NCBI RefSeq assembly: GCF_000006985.1
Contig: NC_002932.3
Span: 1,289,109 to 1,353,108 of the forward strand
Source of the DNA: Chlorobaculum tepidum TLS
GTDB lineage: Bacteria > Bacteroidota > Chlorobiia > Chlorobiales > Chlorobiaceae
DNA: 64,000 bases
Direction of reading: 5' to 3'
Shown here: positions 8,942 through 18,349 of the stretch, in pieces
How the letters are laid out: every line of letters starts with the position of its first letter
How positions within the stretch are numbered: position 1 is the first letter of the stretch
Made by a program: the position numbers and the translations under genes
The notes under the pieces: model-generated
What the model saw: the letters and a program-made list of their open reading frames with translations, nothing else
Databases searched by the model: none
Told to the model about the DNA's origin: nothing

Positions 8942-9355
8942 TCAGTGCCTGAGGCGATAAAGATAGTGATCCTCCCGAAGGCTCATCGCTGCTCGCAGTT
9001 CACTAGTTTCGTCGTCGTAGCCCATGAGGTGCAGTGCGGAGTGGATCGTCACGCGCAGCAGTTCGTCCTCGAAGCTTACGCCAAACCGGCGGGCGTTGGA
9101 CTCGATCACATCGAGCGAGATGTAGAATTCACCATCGACTTCCCCACCTTCGTTGTAGCCGAAGGTGATGGTGTCGGTGACGTAGTCGTGACCGAGGAAG
9201 TCGCGATTGATGCGGCGGATCATCTTGTTGCCGCAGTAGATCGCCTCGATGGAGCCGACCGCACCGCCCTCTTCGCCAATTACCAGCCGGATGACTTCGG
9301 CGAGGAGTGTTTCGTCAATCGTGCGTTTCGTGGTGTTGAAGATTTGCAGCGGCAT
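8942..9355 (-). CDS. ybeY: Endoribonuclease/rRNA maturation factor YbeY
   Basis: YbeY is a metal-dependent protein for 16S rRNA 3'-end maturation and ribosome quality control. The product (137 residues from the ATG at 9355) has NRDFLGHDYVTDTITF and the metal motif HSALHLMGYDDE. In most bacteria this is Hx3Hx5H; here the third position is Asp, which I believe also occurs in Bacteroidetes/Chlorobi-type proteins. The start overlaps the 3' end of hflX by about 41 bases, so the pair is probably co-transcribed. A longer open frame upstream of the ATG lies inside hflX and was not used. Confidence 0.9.
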   Translation of the reverse strand: MPLQIFNTTKRTIDETLLAEVIRLVIGEEGGAVGSIEAIYCGNKMIRRINRDFLGHDYVTDTITFGYNEGGEVDGEFYISLDVIESNARRFGVSFEDELLRVTIHSALHLMGYDDETSELRAAMSLREDHYLYRLRH

Positions 9356-10670
9356 GGTTTTTCGATGCCGACGCCTTGAGCATGGCGTCGATCTGCTTGA
9401 GGTTGTTGCGGTGCACGCGAATGGTGAGCAGCACATCTTCATCAACGTGCTTCTTGTCGATCACCTCGGCGTGGTCGTAGAGGTAGCCGATCAGCTTGTA
9501 GTTCGAAACGTGCGTTTTCACCTTGCGCGTCTTGTAGTCGCGGGCGACGTAATTGGCAATAGTTTCCTTCAACGCCGAAAGATTCAAGCCGCGCACCGCG
9601 GAGATAAACACCGCGTCGGGATACTTGCCGCGCAGGCCGGTCAGAATTGCAGGATCGTCGAGGGCGTCGATCTTGTTGAACACCTCGATGATGTGGTCGT
9701 GCTTGACGCCAATCTCTTTAAGCGTCTCGCGCACCACCTGCATATGCTCCTCAAAACCCGGATGGCTCACGTCGATGACATGCAGAAGGAAGTCCGCCTG
9801 CAACACCTCGTCAAGCGTGGATTTGAAGCTCTCGACCAGCGTGTGCGGCAGCTTGCGGATGAAGCCGACCGTATCGGAGAGCAGCACCAGCTTGTTGATT
9901 TTGAGTTCAAGCCGCCGGGTCTTGGTGTCGAGCGTTGCGAAAAGCCGGTTTTCGGCATAGGCGCCAGCTTCGGGGCAAAGCGCGTTCATCAGGGTCGATT
10001 TGCCCGCGTTGGTGTAGCCCACCAGCGCCACGCGCGGCACAGCCGCCCGGCCACGGGTCTGGGTGTCGTGCTGGAGCGAGACGGCGCGAAGCTTCTTTTT
10101 GAGCGAGGCGATGCGGTTGCGCACCAGTCGCCGGTCGGTCTCGATCTGCGTTTCGCCGGGTCCTTTAGTGCCAATACCGCCCTTCTGCTTGGAAAGGTGC
10201 GTCCAGGCGCCGGAGAGACGCGGCAGAAGATATTCGAGCTGCGCCAGCTCCACCTGCGTACGAGCCTGCGCGGACTTGGCGCGGATGGCGAAGATTTGCA
10301 AAATGAGGCCGGTGCGGTCGATCACCTTGCACTTGAGAATGCGTTCGAGGTTCCTCACCTGCACGGGGGTAAGGTCGTCATCGAAAATGACAATATCGAT
10401 CGAATCGGCCTCAACCAGCCCGGCCAGATCCTCGGCCTTGCCGCTGCCGATGCAGGTGGCAGGATCGGGCTGTTTCTTTTCCTGGATGATCGAGGTGATA
10501 ACGTCGGCTCCTGCCGTATCGGCAAGAAACTTCAGCTCGTCGAGATACTCTTCGACAAGGTGTCTGGGAATGTCAGGCGTGGAAGTGATGCCAACAAGTA
10601 CGGCACGCTCCCGGGGTTCCGGTGATGGAATGGTCGTCAAATGGATCGTCTGGGATAGATTCTGATGCAA
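9315..10670 (-). CDS. hflX: GTPase HflX
   Basis: This 451-residue ribosome-associated GTPase has the HflX N-terminal domain, a coiled linker (RLSGAWTHLSKQKGGIGTKG, family hallmark), then the G domain: G1 GYTNAGKSTLMN, G2/G3 LLSDTVGFIRKLP, and G4 in VFNKIDAL. Such proteins split stalled or stressed 70S ribosomes. The gene starts a minus-strand pair with ybeY and is divergent from crtB across about 230 bases. No frameshift or missing motif was found. Confidence 0.95.
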   Translation of the reverse strand: MHQNLSQTIHLTTIPSPEPRERAVLVGITSTPDIPRHLVEEYLDELKFLADTAGADVITSIIQEKKQPDPATCIGSGKAEDLAGLVEADSIDIVIFDDDLTPVQVRNLERILKCKVIDRTGLILQIFAIRAKSAQARTQVELAQLEYLLPRLSGAWTHLSKQKGGIGTKGPGETQIETDRRLVRNRIASLKKKLRAVSLQHDTQTRGRAAVPRVALVGYTNAGKSTLMNALCPEAGAYAENRLFATLDTKTRRLELKINKLVLLSDTVGFIRKLPHTLVESFKSTLDEVLQADFLLHVIDVSHPGFEEHMQVVRETLKEIGVKHDHIIEVFNKIDALDDPAILTGLRGKYPDAVFISAVRGLNLSALKETIANYVARDYKTRKVKTHVSNYKLIGYLYDHAEVIDKKHVDEDVLLTIRVHRNNLKQIDAMLKASASKNHAAANLQHHETHD

Positions 10671-10903
10671 CAGCGCTCCGTGATCGGCAGATAACGGCGA
10701 ACCTCCTTGCTATTGCTATATTAGAGCCATTATTTTATTTTGCCGTCACGTTCCTCATAACGTATTCCGGCCACAGAAAGTTACATATTTTTGCCGCTCC
10801 GGCACACAAAAACGAGCTGGCAAATGCAAAAATCAGGCCGTTCTGCTCACAAGGCAACAGACGTCCCGGCTAACAGACAGGCAAAACCAGCGGCAAGAGT
10901 TTC

Positions 10904-11836
10904 ATGAACTACAGCTATAACGGACAGACAGTGCTTCACGACGCAGGCCAAAAGCTGTCGCTCCCGAACGCCTACGACTACTGCCGCCAGATCGCCCGGC
11001 ACCACGCCAAGACCTTCTACCTCGCCGCCAAATTCCTGCCCAAACGCCAGCAGAACCCGATCTTTGCCATGTATGCCCTGTTGCGCACGGTGGACGACCT
11101 GGTCGATCTGGCGCAGGACAAGCTGAGCAACGGCCAGTTGACACGCAAGGAGATCAATGACTCGATTGCCGACTGGAAAATGCGCCTTCGCGCCTGTTAC
11201 GATGGCTCGCCGAGCAACGACCCGATCCTCATGGCCTGGCAGGATACCCTGCGTCACTACTCGATTCCCATCGAACTGCCGCTCGACCTGATCGACGGAG
11301 TGGCGATGGACATCGACTTCAAGACCTTCGAGACCTTCGACGAACTCTACGTTTACTGCTACAAGGTGGCCTCGGTAGTCGGCCTCATGACGGTCGAAAT
11401 TTTCGGTTACAGCAACAAGGAGGCACTCCAGCACGCTATCGACCTCGGCATCGCCATGCAGCTCACCAACATCCTGCGCGACATCGGCGAGGACATCGAC
11501 CGCAACCGCATCTATTTGCCGCTGGAGGATTTACGGCGTTTCAACTACAGCCGCGAGGAGTTCATGAGCCGCACGATGAACAACAAGTTCGTCGATCTCA
11601 TGAAGTTCCAGATCGATCGCGCCCGAAAGTATTACGCCTCGGCTGACCTTGGCATTCCAATGCTTGAAAAAAACAGTCGTCTCGCCGTCGGCATCAGCAG
11701 CCGCAACTACAGCGACATCCTCAAGGCTATCGAAGAGAACAGCTACGATGTCTTCACCCAGCGCGCCTACCGCTCGTTTTACCAGAAACTGAGCACCCTG
11801 CCGTCGATCTGGATCAAAACCATGATCTCGGCCTGA
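10904..11836 (+). CDS. crtB: Phytoene synthase
   Basis: CrtB condenses two geranylgeranyl diphosphates to phytoene, the first committed step toward chlorobactene-type carotenoids. The 310-residue trans-prenyltransferase has both Asp-rich Mg-binding motifs: RTVDDLVDLAQD near residue 62 and LTNILRDIGEDIDRNRIYLP near residue 187. The start ATG is preceded by AAGAG. It lies 50 bases upstream of lysS on the same strand, so the two may share a transcript. The desaturase partner crtP is 25 kb away. Confidence 0.93.
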   Translation: MNYSYNGQTVLHDAGQKLSLPNAYDYCRQIARHHAKTFYLAAKFLPKRQQNPIFAMYALLRTVDDLVDLAQDKLSNGQLTRKEINDSIADWKMRLRACYDGSPSNDPILMAWQDTLRHYSIPIELPLDLIDGVAMDIDFKTFETFDELYVYCYKVASVVGLMTVEIFGYSNKEALQHAIDLGIAMQLTNILRDIGEDIDRNRIYLPLEDLRRFNYSREEFMSRTMNNKFVDLMKFQIDRARKYYASADLGIPMLEKNSRLAVGISSRNYSDILKAIEENSYDVFTQRAYRSFYQKLSTLPSIWIKTMISA

Positions 11837-11889
11837 CCCGCGCAAGCTTCAGATAACCCGTTTTACTTTTATCACTTCAGACCATCAGC

Positions 11890-13425
11890 ATGTCCAACGC
11901 ACCAGAACAGAAGAATCCGCAGAACGATCCGTCACCCGCAGTTTCGCTCAACGACCAGATGAAGCGCCGCTTCGAGGAGCGCACGCACCTTGCCGAAGCA
12001 GGCATCAATCCCTATCCCTATAAATTCGACGTTACAACCACCTCGAAAGCGATCATCGACAGCTTCAGCGATGAAAATCCCGCAGATGTTTCGGTGGCCG
12101 GACGCATCATGGCCATCCGCAGGATGGGCAAGGCGTCGTTCCTGCATATTCAGGACTCCGAGGGTCGCATCCAGATTTACCTCAAAAAGGACGACGTCGG
12201 CGAGGCTTCGTACAACACCTTCAAGCTGCTCGACATCGGCGACATCGTGGGCGTCAGCGGTTTCACGTTCAAGACGAAAACCGGTGAAATCTCGGTACAC
12301 GCCAGGCAATTCGAGCTGCTTGCCAAGTCGCTCCGCCCGATTCCGATTGCCAAAGAGAAAGAGGTTGACGGCCAGAAGGTGATTTACGATGCTTTCAGCG
12401 ACCGCGAGTTGCGCTACCGCCAGCGCTATGTCGATCTGATCGTCAACCCGGAGGTGCGCGGCACCTTCATCAAGCGGACGAAGATCGTCGCCCTGATGCG
12501 CAACTACTTCGCCTCGAACGGCTGGCTCGAAGTGGAAACGCCGATTCTCCAGCCGATCTACGGCGGCGCGGCGGCCCGCCCCTTCACGACGCACCACAAC
12601 GCGCTCGATATGCAGCTCTACCTGCGCATCGCCAACGAATTGTACCTCAAGCGGCTCATCGTCGGCGGCTTCGACGGCGTGTTCGAGTTCGCCAAGGACT
12701 TCCGCAACGAGGGCATCGACCGCTTCCACAACCCGGAATTCACCCAGGTCGAGCTCTATGTCGCCTACAAGGATTACATCTGGATGATGGAGCTGGTCGA
12801 AGATTTACTGCACAAGGCTTGCGTAGAAGTGAACGGCAAGGATTCGACGATGTTCCTCGGCAACGAAATCAACCTCAAGCCACCCTTCCGCCGCCTCACC
12901 ATCGCCGACTCGATCAGGGAGTACACCGGCATGGAGATTCGCGGCAAATCGGAAGCGCAGCTCCGCGACATTGCGAAAGATTTGGGACTCGAACTCGATC
13001 CCAAGATCAGCAGCGGCAAGATCATCGATGAAATTTTCGGCGAATTCGTCGAGCCGAAGCTCATCCAGCCGACCTTCATCACCGACTACCCGGAGGAGAT
13101 GTCGCCGCTCGCCAAGAAGCACCGCTCGGAGCCTGGACTCGTCGAGCGCTTCGAGCTGATCGTCGGCGGCAAGGAGGTGTGCAACTCCTTCTCCGAGCTG
13201 AACGACCCGGTCATCCAGCGCGAACGCCTCGAAGAGCAGGCCCGCCTACGCCAGCGCGGCGACGACGAAGCGATGATCGTTGACGAGGATTTCCTTCGCG
13301 CGCTGGAATACGGCATGCCACCCTGCGCCGGCCTCGGCATTGGCATCGACCGCATGGTGATGCTGCTGACCGGCCAGGACTCCATCCGCGACGTCATCTT
13401 CTTCCCGCACATGAAGCCCGAATGA
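11890..13425 (+). CDS. lysS: Lysyl-tRNA synthetase, class II
   Basis: The 511-residue enzyme has an N-terminal OB-fold anticodon-binding domain (about 75-180, with [19 protein letters not shown]) and the class II catalytic core. Motif 2 is in [15 protein letters not shown] and motif 3 in [15 protein letters not shown] near the C-terminus. Length is normal. It follows crtB and ends at a strong terminator. Confidence 0.96.
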   Translation: MSNAPEQKNPQNDPSPAVSLNDQMKRRFEERTHLAEAGINPYPYKFDVTTTSKAIIDSFSDENPADVSVAGRIMAIRRMGKASFLHIQDSEGRIQIYLKKDDVGEASYNTFKLLDIGDIVGVSGFTFKTKTGEISVHARQFELLAKSLRPIPIAKEKEVDGQKVIYDAFSDRELRYRQRYVDLIVNPEVRGTFIKRTKIVALMRNYFASNGWLEVETPILQPIYGGAAARPFTTHHNALDMQLYLRIANELYLKRLIVGGFDGVFEFAKDFRNEGIDRFHNPEFTQVELYVAYKDYIWMMELVEDLLHKACVEVNGKDSTMFLGNEINLKPPFRRLTIADSIREYTGMEIRGKSEAQLRDIAKDLGLELDPKISSGKIIDEIFGEFVEPKLIQPTFITDYPEEMSPLAKKHRSEPGLVERFELIVGGKEVCNSFSELNDPVIQRERLEEQARLRQRGDDEAMIVDEDFLRALEYGMPPCAGLGIGIDRMVMLLTGQDSIRDVIFFPHMKPE

Positions 13426-13444
13426 ATCACGGATTGATGGAATG

Positions 13445-13493
13445 AAAAGCAAAAGCCCCGGCTCGGATGAAGCGCCGGGGCTTTTGCTTTTTT
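13445..13493 (+). terminator. Intrinsic terminator of lysS, symmetric
   Basis: A near-perfect 18-bp stem (AAAAGCAAAAGCCCCGGC with its complement, 11-base loop) ends in a T-run on the plus strand. Because the left arm is A-rich, it could also stop minus-strand transcription from the convergent gene at 13590-13949. Confidence 0.92.
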
Positions 13494-13589
13494 GGGTGAA
13501 ACAACACTCTTGAATACTTGACAGAGCACGGGCCTATTCAGGATTTTCCTGGCGCTTCATGACGCCGGGTCTTGTTTGCCGGAATCGGC

Positions 13590-13949
13590 TTATCTGCCCT
13601 GTTCGATCCTGTTTTCGCGACGAATCTCTCGAACCTCTCTTCTTTGAGCCCGGCGGACTGTACGGTTTCTGCGTTGCTGCGCGCGCCGGATAGCCCTCTT
13701 TTTGCGCAGGTGAGCACGTTTTACAGCCCTTTTCTCACGGCGATCGGCACGCTTTTCAGCTCGCGCTTCACGCTGGTCAGCTCTTTTCTCGGCCCTCATT
13801 TCCTGACGCTCGGGAGATGGCGTCCGCATCGGAGCCGGAGCCGTGACGGCAGGTGGAGCCTGCGTGTTGTCCGCCGCAAATGTCACGCCTCCGACAATGC
13901 CGCTCGTTGCAAGTGCTGCGATAACTCCCCAAGTCAACTTCTGTTTCAT
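13590..13949 (-). CDS. Exported, extremely Arg-rich low-complexity protein
   Basis: From the ATG at 13949 (AGGA spaced 8 bases upstream) this encodes 119 residues. Residues 1-26 are a clear signal peptide (KLTWGVIAALATSGIVGGVTFA, then ADN). A Pro/Ala/Thr linker follows, and the last ~75 residues are built of degenerate repeats such as EKRADQREAR and EKRADRREKR, nearly all Arg, Lys, Glu and Ala, predicted as one long charged helix. The function is unknown. Similar exported Arg-rich proteins are annotated only as hypothetical. An upstream in-frame ATG at 13991 would break the signal peptide and is less likely. Confidence 0.65.
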   Translation of the reverse strand: MKQKLTWGVIAALATSGIVGGVTFAADNTQAPPAVTAPAPMRTPSPERQEMRAEKRADQREARAEKRADRREKRAVKRAHLRKKRAIRRAQQRRNRTVRRAQRREVREIRRENRIEQGR

Positions 13950-14188
13950 CGTTATCCTGTCCTTTTTGATTGATTTCAGCGGAACCGACAATGACTCCGC
14001 TCTATCAATTACTACGGGCTGTTATGATAATTTCTTTCAAAAAATCATCATAAGCAGAAAAAAATACTGTCAATAACTTTCGATAAAACAAATACTTATC
14101 CCATCTTCTCGAAGCGGCTTCGGCTTTTATGCAACGCATCTGGAGTGCGTCTGCATATCTGACTAAAAGCACGGTCTGACGGTCAGAC

Positions 14189-14476
14189 TCACCCCTCCTG
14201 ATCTGGTTCGGATGCGGTTTGAGTCGGTGCTGCTGGCGGTTGCGAATTGTCGTGGCCTGGCCAGGAGAGCGACCAGACGAAGGCGCCGATCCAGCCGAGG
14301 CCCGTCCAGCCGAGAAGAATATTCAGCGCGATGATGGCGGGCAGGCTCCGGTGTTTGCGCGTCCAGGCGAGCAGCGAGGGGACGAAGTAAAAGGCCCAGA
14401 GAAAAACGTTCAACAGGATAATCGGCACCGGTGAAGATGTTGACCAGACCCAGGTGCGCATGATTTCTTGTTCCAT
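14189..14476 (-). CDS. Small membrane protein of the superinfection-immunity (T4 Imm-like) family
   Basis: The 95-residue protein has two hydrophobic helices: IILLNVFLWAFYFVPSLLAW at about residues 18-38 and IIALNILLGWTGLGWIGAFV at about 48-67. The NxxLGWTxLGWxxA block is the hallmark of the family named after phage T4 Imm. Chromosomal members are common and are not by themselves evidence of a prophage; no phage gene is nearby. The C-terminal tail is polar and Pro/Gln-rich. Function in the cell is unknown. Confidence 0.75.
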   Translation of the reverse strand: MEQEIMRTWVWSTSSPVPIILLNVFLWAFYFVPSLLAWTRKHRSLPAIIALNILLGWTGLGWIGAFVWSLSWPGHDNSQPPAAPTQTASEPDQEG

Positions 14477-14800
14477 AATTGGTTAATTGCTTGTGTTGCT
14501 GAAAACTCATCACTCGGTTTGACGACGTGTGCGCTTTTTTTTCTTCGCTTTTGTTGGCAAAATCTCTCCCTCCCCTGCAAAACAGAGCTTCGACATTCGC
14601 CCTGGCTACCAATGCTGCGTGGCACGGCTGACCAGATGCGGGCCATTTCCGCTACGCTCTCAGCCCAATCTCAAAAAAAGCTTTGCCCAAAAGATAATCG
14701 CCATCGAAAGCCTTGCGAAATCAGCGTTTGTTTGGTATCCACATACAGAAAAAATACATTGCAAGTATTGCCATGATTACCAATCCACTGACCCGATTCA
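14477..14800. other. Intergenic region, no gene found
   Basis: About 320 bases between the small membrane protein and the ClC gene. Short open frames here lack family features and good start sites. It should hold the divergent promoters of the two flanking genes, but I cannot point to convincing -35/-10 boxes. Confidence 0.5.
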
Positions 14801-16690
14801 ATGAGCTGGCTTTTTAAGAACAGCCGCATCAAGCGGCGTGTTATTGTCTTGACCTATCTGATCCTTCGCAAAAGCCGTTATTTCAAAGGTTCTTCACAGC
14901 AGTTCGTCCGCATGACCTGGGCTTCGTTCCTCGCCCAGCTCAACCTCAATCAGGATCTTCCGTTTCTTCTCGTTGCCGTTTTCGTTGGACTGGTCACGGG
15001 CTACGTCGCCGTTATTTTTCACGACGCCATCAAGATCATCAGCTCATACCTTTTCTACGGCACAACCGCGCTCGGGTTGCCGACTTTCAACAATTATCTC
15101 AGAATTTTTCTGCTTCCGCTCATTCCTGCTCTGGGCGGCCTGATTGTCGGGCTGTATAATGCTTTTGTCGTCAAGGCGAGGCCGGAGCACGGCTTACCTT
15201 CGGTCATCAAGGCGGTCGCACAGAAAAATGGCAAAATTCCCACGAAAAACTGGATACACAAAACCATCACCTCGGTGGTCAGCATCGGAACCGGGGGCGG
15301 CGGCGGACGCGAGGCGCCGATCGCGCAGGTAGGCGCATCGATCGGTTCAACCGTGGCGCAGTGGCTCAAGTTTTCGCCGGGCAGAACCCGGACACTCCTC
15401 GGTTGTGGCGCGGCAGCGGGTCTTGCCGCCGTGTTCAACGCGCCCATCGGTGGCGTGATGTTCGCCGTGGAGGTGATTCTCGGCGATTTCAGCGTCAAGA
15501 CATTCAGCCCTATCGTGGTGGCTGCCGTGGTGGGAACCGTACTTTCGAGAAGCTATCTCGGCAATTACCCGACTTTTCAGGTTCCCGAATACAGTCTCGT
15601 TTCAAATACCGAACTGGTGTTCTACTTCATTCTCGGCGTCCTTGCCGGTCTCACCGCAGTCCTGTTCATCAGAACCTTTTACTTCATTGAAGAGCATATT
15701 CAGAAAATTGAAAAGCGCTTTCGCATTCCCGCGTGGTTGATGCCCGCTATCGGTGGCCTTTTGTGCGGTTTGATCAGTATGTGGGTGCCGGAACTGTACG
15801 GTTTCAGCTATGAGGTTATCAACAAGGCACTGATCGGGCAGGAGAGCTGGGAGAACATGGTTGCCGTCTACCTGCTCAAGCCGGTGGTCGTGGCGCTGAC
15901 GGTCGGCTCTGGCGGTTCGGGCGGCATGTTCGCACCGACCATGAAGATGGGCGCGATGCTCGGCGGCATGTTCGGCAAGGTCGTGAACAATCTCTTTCCG
16001 GCAATCACCGCCGCATCAGGGGCTTACGCGCTGGTTGGCATGGGCGCCGTGACCGCCGGAATCATGCGCGCACCGTTGACTGTTATCCTCATTTTGTTTG
16101 AAGTCACCGGTCAGTACGAGATCGTCTTGCCCATCATGTTTGCGGCGGTTACTTCGGCGCTGGTGGCACGGCTGGCTTATCCCTACACCATGGAAACCTA
16201 CGTGCTCGAAAAGGAGAATGTGCGTGTCGGCTTCGGCATTGCACTGACCATTGCCGGAAATATCAGCGTGCTGGAGGTGATGCAGCGCAAATTCGTCAAG
16301 TTCTTCGATGTCACCAAGGTGGAGAACATCATCGATGCGTTCTACAACACCCGCGATTCGCACTTTTTCATCACGACGCCAGAGGGAACGTTCGTCGGCA
16401 TCATCGGCCTCGACGAGATGAGCCTCGTGCTGAAGGATGGTATCTTCCCCGGCATGATCGCTGATGATCTGGTCAAAAAGAATGTGACCGTCTTGTACGA
16501 CACCTCCAAGCTCGACGAGGCGCTGAAGATTTTCGAGATTTCCGAATACTCGACACTGCCGGTGGTCGAATATCATTCACGCAAGCTGCTCGGGATTCTC
16601 AAGCAGGACGAGGCGTTTTCCTATTACCGCAAACAGATGAACCTCATCGGTGAAGATGCCGGTGAGCTGGCCGACCAGCGAACAGCGTAA
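14801..16690 (+). CDS. ClC-type chloride channel/antiporter with C-terminal CBS pair
   Basis: The 629-residue membrane protein has about ten transmembrane helices (residues 40-460) carrying the ClC ion-path signatures GTGGGGGREAPIAQVG (the GREGP-like loop, with Ala where Gly is usual) and GSGGSGGMFAPTMKMG (GxFxP-like). The segment after residue 470 holds two CBS-like units (VMQRKFVKFFDVTK and ILKQDEAFSYYRK regions), as in many prokaryotic ClC proteins with regulatory tails. It probably carries chloride, with or without proton exchange; which one depends on gating residues I did not align. It is monocistronic. Confidence 0.9.
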   Translation: MSWLFKNSRIKRRVIVLTYLILRKSRYFKGSSQQFVRMTWASFLAQLNLNQDLPFLLVAVFVGLVTGYVAVIFHDAIKIISSYLFYGTTALGLPTFNNYLRIFLLPLIPALGGLIVGLYNAFVVKARPEHGLPSVIKAVAQKNGKIPTKNWIHKTITSVVSIGTGGGGGREAPIAQVGASIGSTVAQWLKFSPGRTRTLLGCGAAAGLAAVFNAPIGGVMFAVEVILGDFSVKTFSPIVVAAVVGTVLSRSYLGNYPTFQVPEYSLVSNTELVFYFILGVLAGLTAVLFIRTFYFIEEHIQKIEKRFRIPAWLMPAIGGLLCGLISMWVPELYGFSYEVINKALIGQESWENMVAVYLLKPVVVALTVGSGGSGGMFAPTMKMGAMLGGMFGKVVNNLFPAITAASGAYALVGMGAVTAGIMRAPLTVILILFEVTGQYEIVLPIMFAAVTSALVARLAYPYTMETYVLEKENVRVGFGIALTIAGNISVLEVMQRKFVKFFDVTKVENIIDAFYNTRDSHFFITTPEGTFVGIIGLDEMSLVLKDGIFPGMIADDLVKKNVTVLYDTSKLDEALKIFEISEYSTLPVVEYHSRKLLGILKQDEAFSYYRKQMNLIGEDAGELADQRTA

Positions 16691-16900
16691 TGGCCGTCCG
16701 TGACGATTCATTTGTCACAAGAATCAAAAGCCGCTTGCATTAACGGCAACTGATGCGTATGGTTTTGTGATGTGCTCCCTGAATCGCTTGTTCGAGAGGC
16801 GAACGTATATCGGATCAGGGAACATCCTCTCAATTGCGGAGTTGACCCGGCTGCTCCGGCTGACCACCCCGGCCTTCATTAAACAAGATGGAGATGCCTC

Positions 16901-17581
16901 ATGACCAGTTACAAGCCTGAATATCTCATTCCGAACCTGCTCGATCTGGTTGCAGAGGGCGAAGGATTGCGTATCGAGTTCAAGAGGCTCATCCACTCCG
17001 CCCCCAAAATCGCCCGCTCGATCACGGCATTCGCCAACACCTCCGGAGGCGTCATCCTGATAGGGGTTGACGATGACCGGCGGATCGTGGGGATCCAGAG
17101 CGAGAAAGAGGCGCTTCAGGTGATTGACGAGGCAATGAGGTTTCATATCGAGCCAAAGCCTCGCATTGAGGTTCACTTCGAGGAGTTCAAGCGGCGGATG
17201 GTGCTGCTTGTCGATATTCCGAAAAGTCCGGAACGCCCCCATTTCCATATCGAACCGCTCATCCGGCGCGACACAGGCAAGCATGGCGTCGAGCGCCGGG
17301 TCTTCATCCGCGACGGCAGCCACAACAAGGCCGCCTCCGACGATCGCATCGAGCTGATGCTCTCGTCGCGCGAGCCGCTCAAAGTTGCGTTCACCGGCCG
17401 AGAACGCTGCCTGCTCGACTGGCTGAACGAGCATGACCGGATCACGGCCGAAGAGTTCGCCGACAGCGCCGGCATTCCGATGAAGGAGGCGCGGCGCATC
17501 CTTGTGTCGCTGGTCAGGGCCGGTGCGTTGCGGCTCGACACCGCGAATGGCGACAACAGCTACACGCTGGCGCATCGCTGA
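16901..17581 (+). CDS. AlbA_2 (Schlafen AAA_4-like) putative DNA-binding protein with C-terminal winged helix
   Basis: The 226-residue protein begins with the AlbA_2 domain: EGEGLRIEFKRL followed by ARSITAFANTSGGVILIGVDD and IEPKPRIEV. This domain usually marks predicted nucleic-acid-binding regulators. The last ~60 residues (RERCLLDWLNEHDRITAEEF through LVSLVRAGALRL) fit a winged helix, as in a transcription regulator. There is no ATPase or helicase domain. Target genes are unknown; the gene stands alone, upstream of a stretch of gene debris. Confidence 0.75.
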   Translation: MTSYKPEYLIPNLLDLVAEGEGLRIEFKRLIHSAPKIARSITAFANTSGGVILIGVDDDRRIVGIQSEKEALQVIDEAMRFHIEPKPRIEVHFEEFKRRMVLLVDIPKSPERPHFHIEPLIRRDTGKHGVERRVFIRDGSHNKAASDDRIELMLSSREPLKVAFTGRERCLLDWLNEHDRITAEEFADSAGIPMKEARRILVSLVRAGALRLDTANGDNSYTLAHR

Positions 17582-18027
17582 TGGCCATCCAAAATCGCCT
17601 CGCCCACTCTACACCTTCGTATTATTGATTTAGGAAACAACTAAAAATAACCGCATTTATTTAAACTGTCGCCCCAGATAACCAGACGCAGTCCGCAATT
17701 TCTTTTTTTTACCGCCCATGACCTGACTGTTCGATCAATATCACCCGCAATCTGATCGCTTTTTCGACGAGGTAATCGCCAGTGACGATAGGCCGCGCGC
17801 TCACTATGGCATCATGATATAGAGGTTCACTCAGTTTTCGGCGGCAGACATCCGGGCGAGGCGGGAGCTGGTGAACATCTTTTTCCGCAACCAGCGCATC
17901 ACCGCATTAAGCCTTTTCCTCGCAGATAGTTATCAGGATCAGAAAATCCTGAGGGACAAGGTTATTCCCCCCGAACTGGTGCTCGGCAGCAAGCACTTCC
18001 GGCGCGAGTTCGTCGGCGTACGGCCGC
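17582..18027. other. Gene-poor debris region
   Basis: No intact gene. On the minus strand a 66-codon frame (17906 to 17709) without a usable start contains protein-like text (HQLPPRPDV, then [20 protein letters not shown]) that I cannot assign. On the plus strand near 17940-18020 there is [17 protein letters not shown], also unassigned. Both read like worn-down coding sequence next to the transglutaminase relic. Confidence 0.4.
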
Positions 18028-18303
18028 ACTCCGGAGGGACAGGACGAGGCGAGTCACGCGTGGTGCGAAGTGTGTGGTCCGGAAAAGAGAAAGGGATGGG
18101 CGGGTTTCGATCCGACCCACAAAACGCTTTTCGTGGGCGACTGGTACATCAAGATCGAAACAGGACGTGACTATGGCGACGTACCACCGGTACGCGGCAC
18201 CTACAAAGGCACCTCTTCAGAAAAACTCGGCGTGTCGATCAGGGCAAGCTCACTGGAACATGACGGTGAAACGCCTACAACTCGACATTACCACCCTGCC
18301 TGA
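18028..18303 (+). pseudogene. Relic of a transglutaminase-like protein (C-terminal part only)
   Basis: In one frame this reads [15 protein letters not shown], then [12 protein letters not shown], then [18 protein letters not shown]. These are the His and Asp parts of the bacterial transglutaminase-like catalytic domain (SHAW and GFDPT) and its conserved GRDYxDVPPVRG tail. The segment that should carry the catalytic cysteine (GVCRDFAH-like) is missing, and the upstream sequence in this frame has no start and no family similarity. It is therefore a remnant. In intact loci such genes often sit beside circularly permuted ATP-grasp and alpha-E proteins; none is seen here. Confidence 0.75.
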
Positions 18304-18349
18304 GTCATCAAAAGCATAAACGGCACCGGAGACGTCTGCTTCCGGCGGT

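Noticed and set aside
9249-10625. 458-codon open frame antisense to hflX and ybeY
   Set aside because: Composition is His/Asp/Val-rich shadow text; the sense strand has complete GTPase and YbeY motifs.
14189-14476. Superinfection-immunity family protein as a sign of prophage
   Set aside because: Family members occur on many chromosomes without phage genes; no integrase, capsid or tail gene is near.
16692-16880. Possible ~50-residue minus-strand ORF upstream of the AlbA_2 gene
   Set aside because: No ribosome site and no recognisable pattern; could be noise in a promoter region.
16724-17575. 283-codon minus-strand frame over the AlbA_2 gene
   Set aside because: The plus-strand AlbA_2 domain is clear and the minus text has no family pattern; only its last ~50 codons lie outside the gene and are not convincing.
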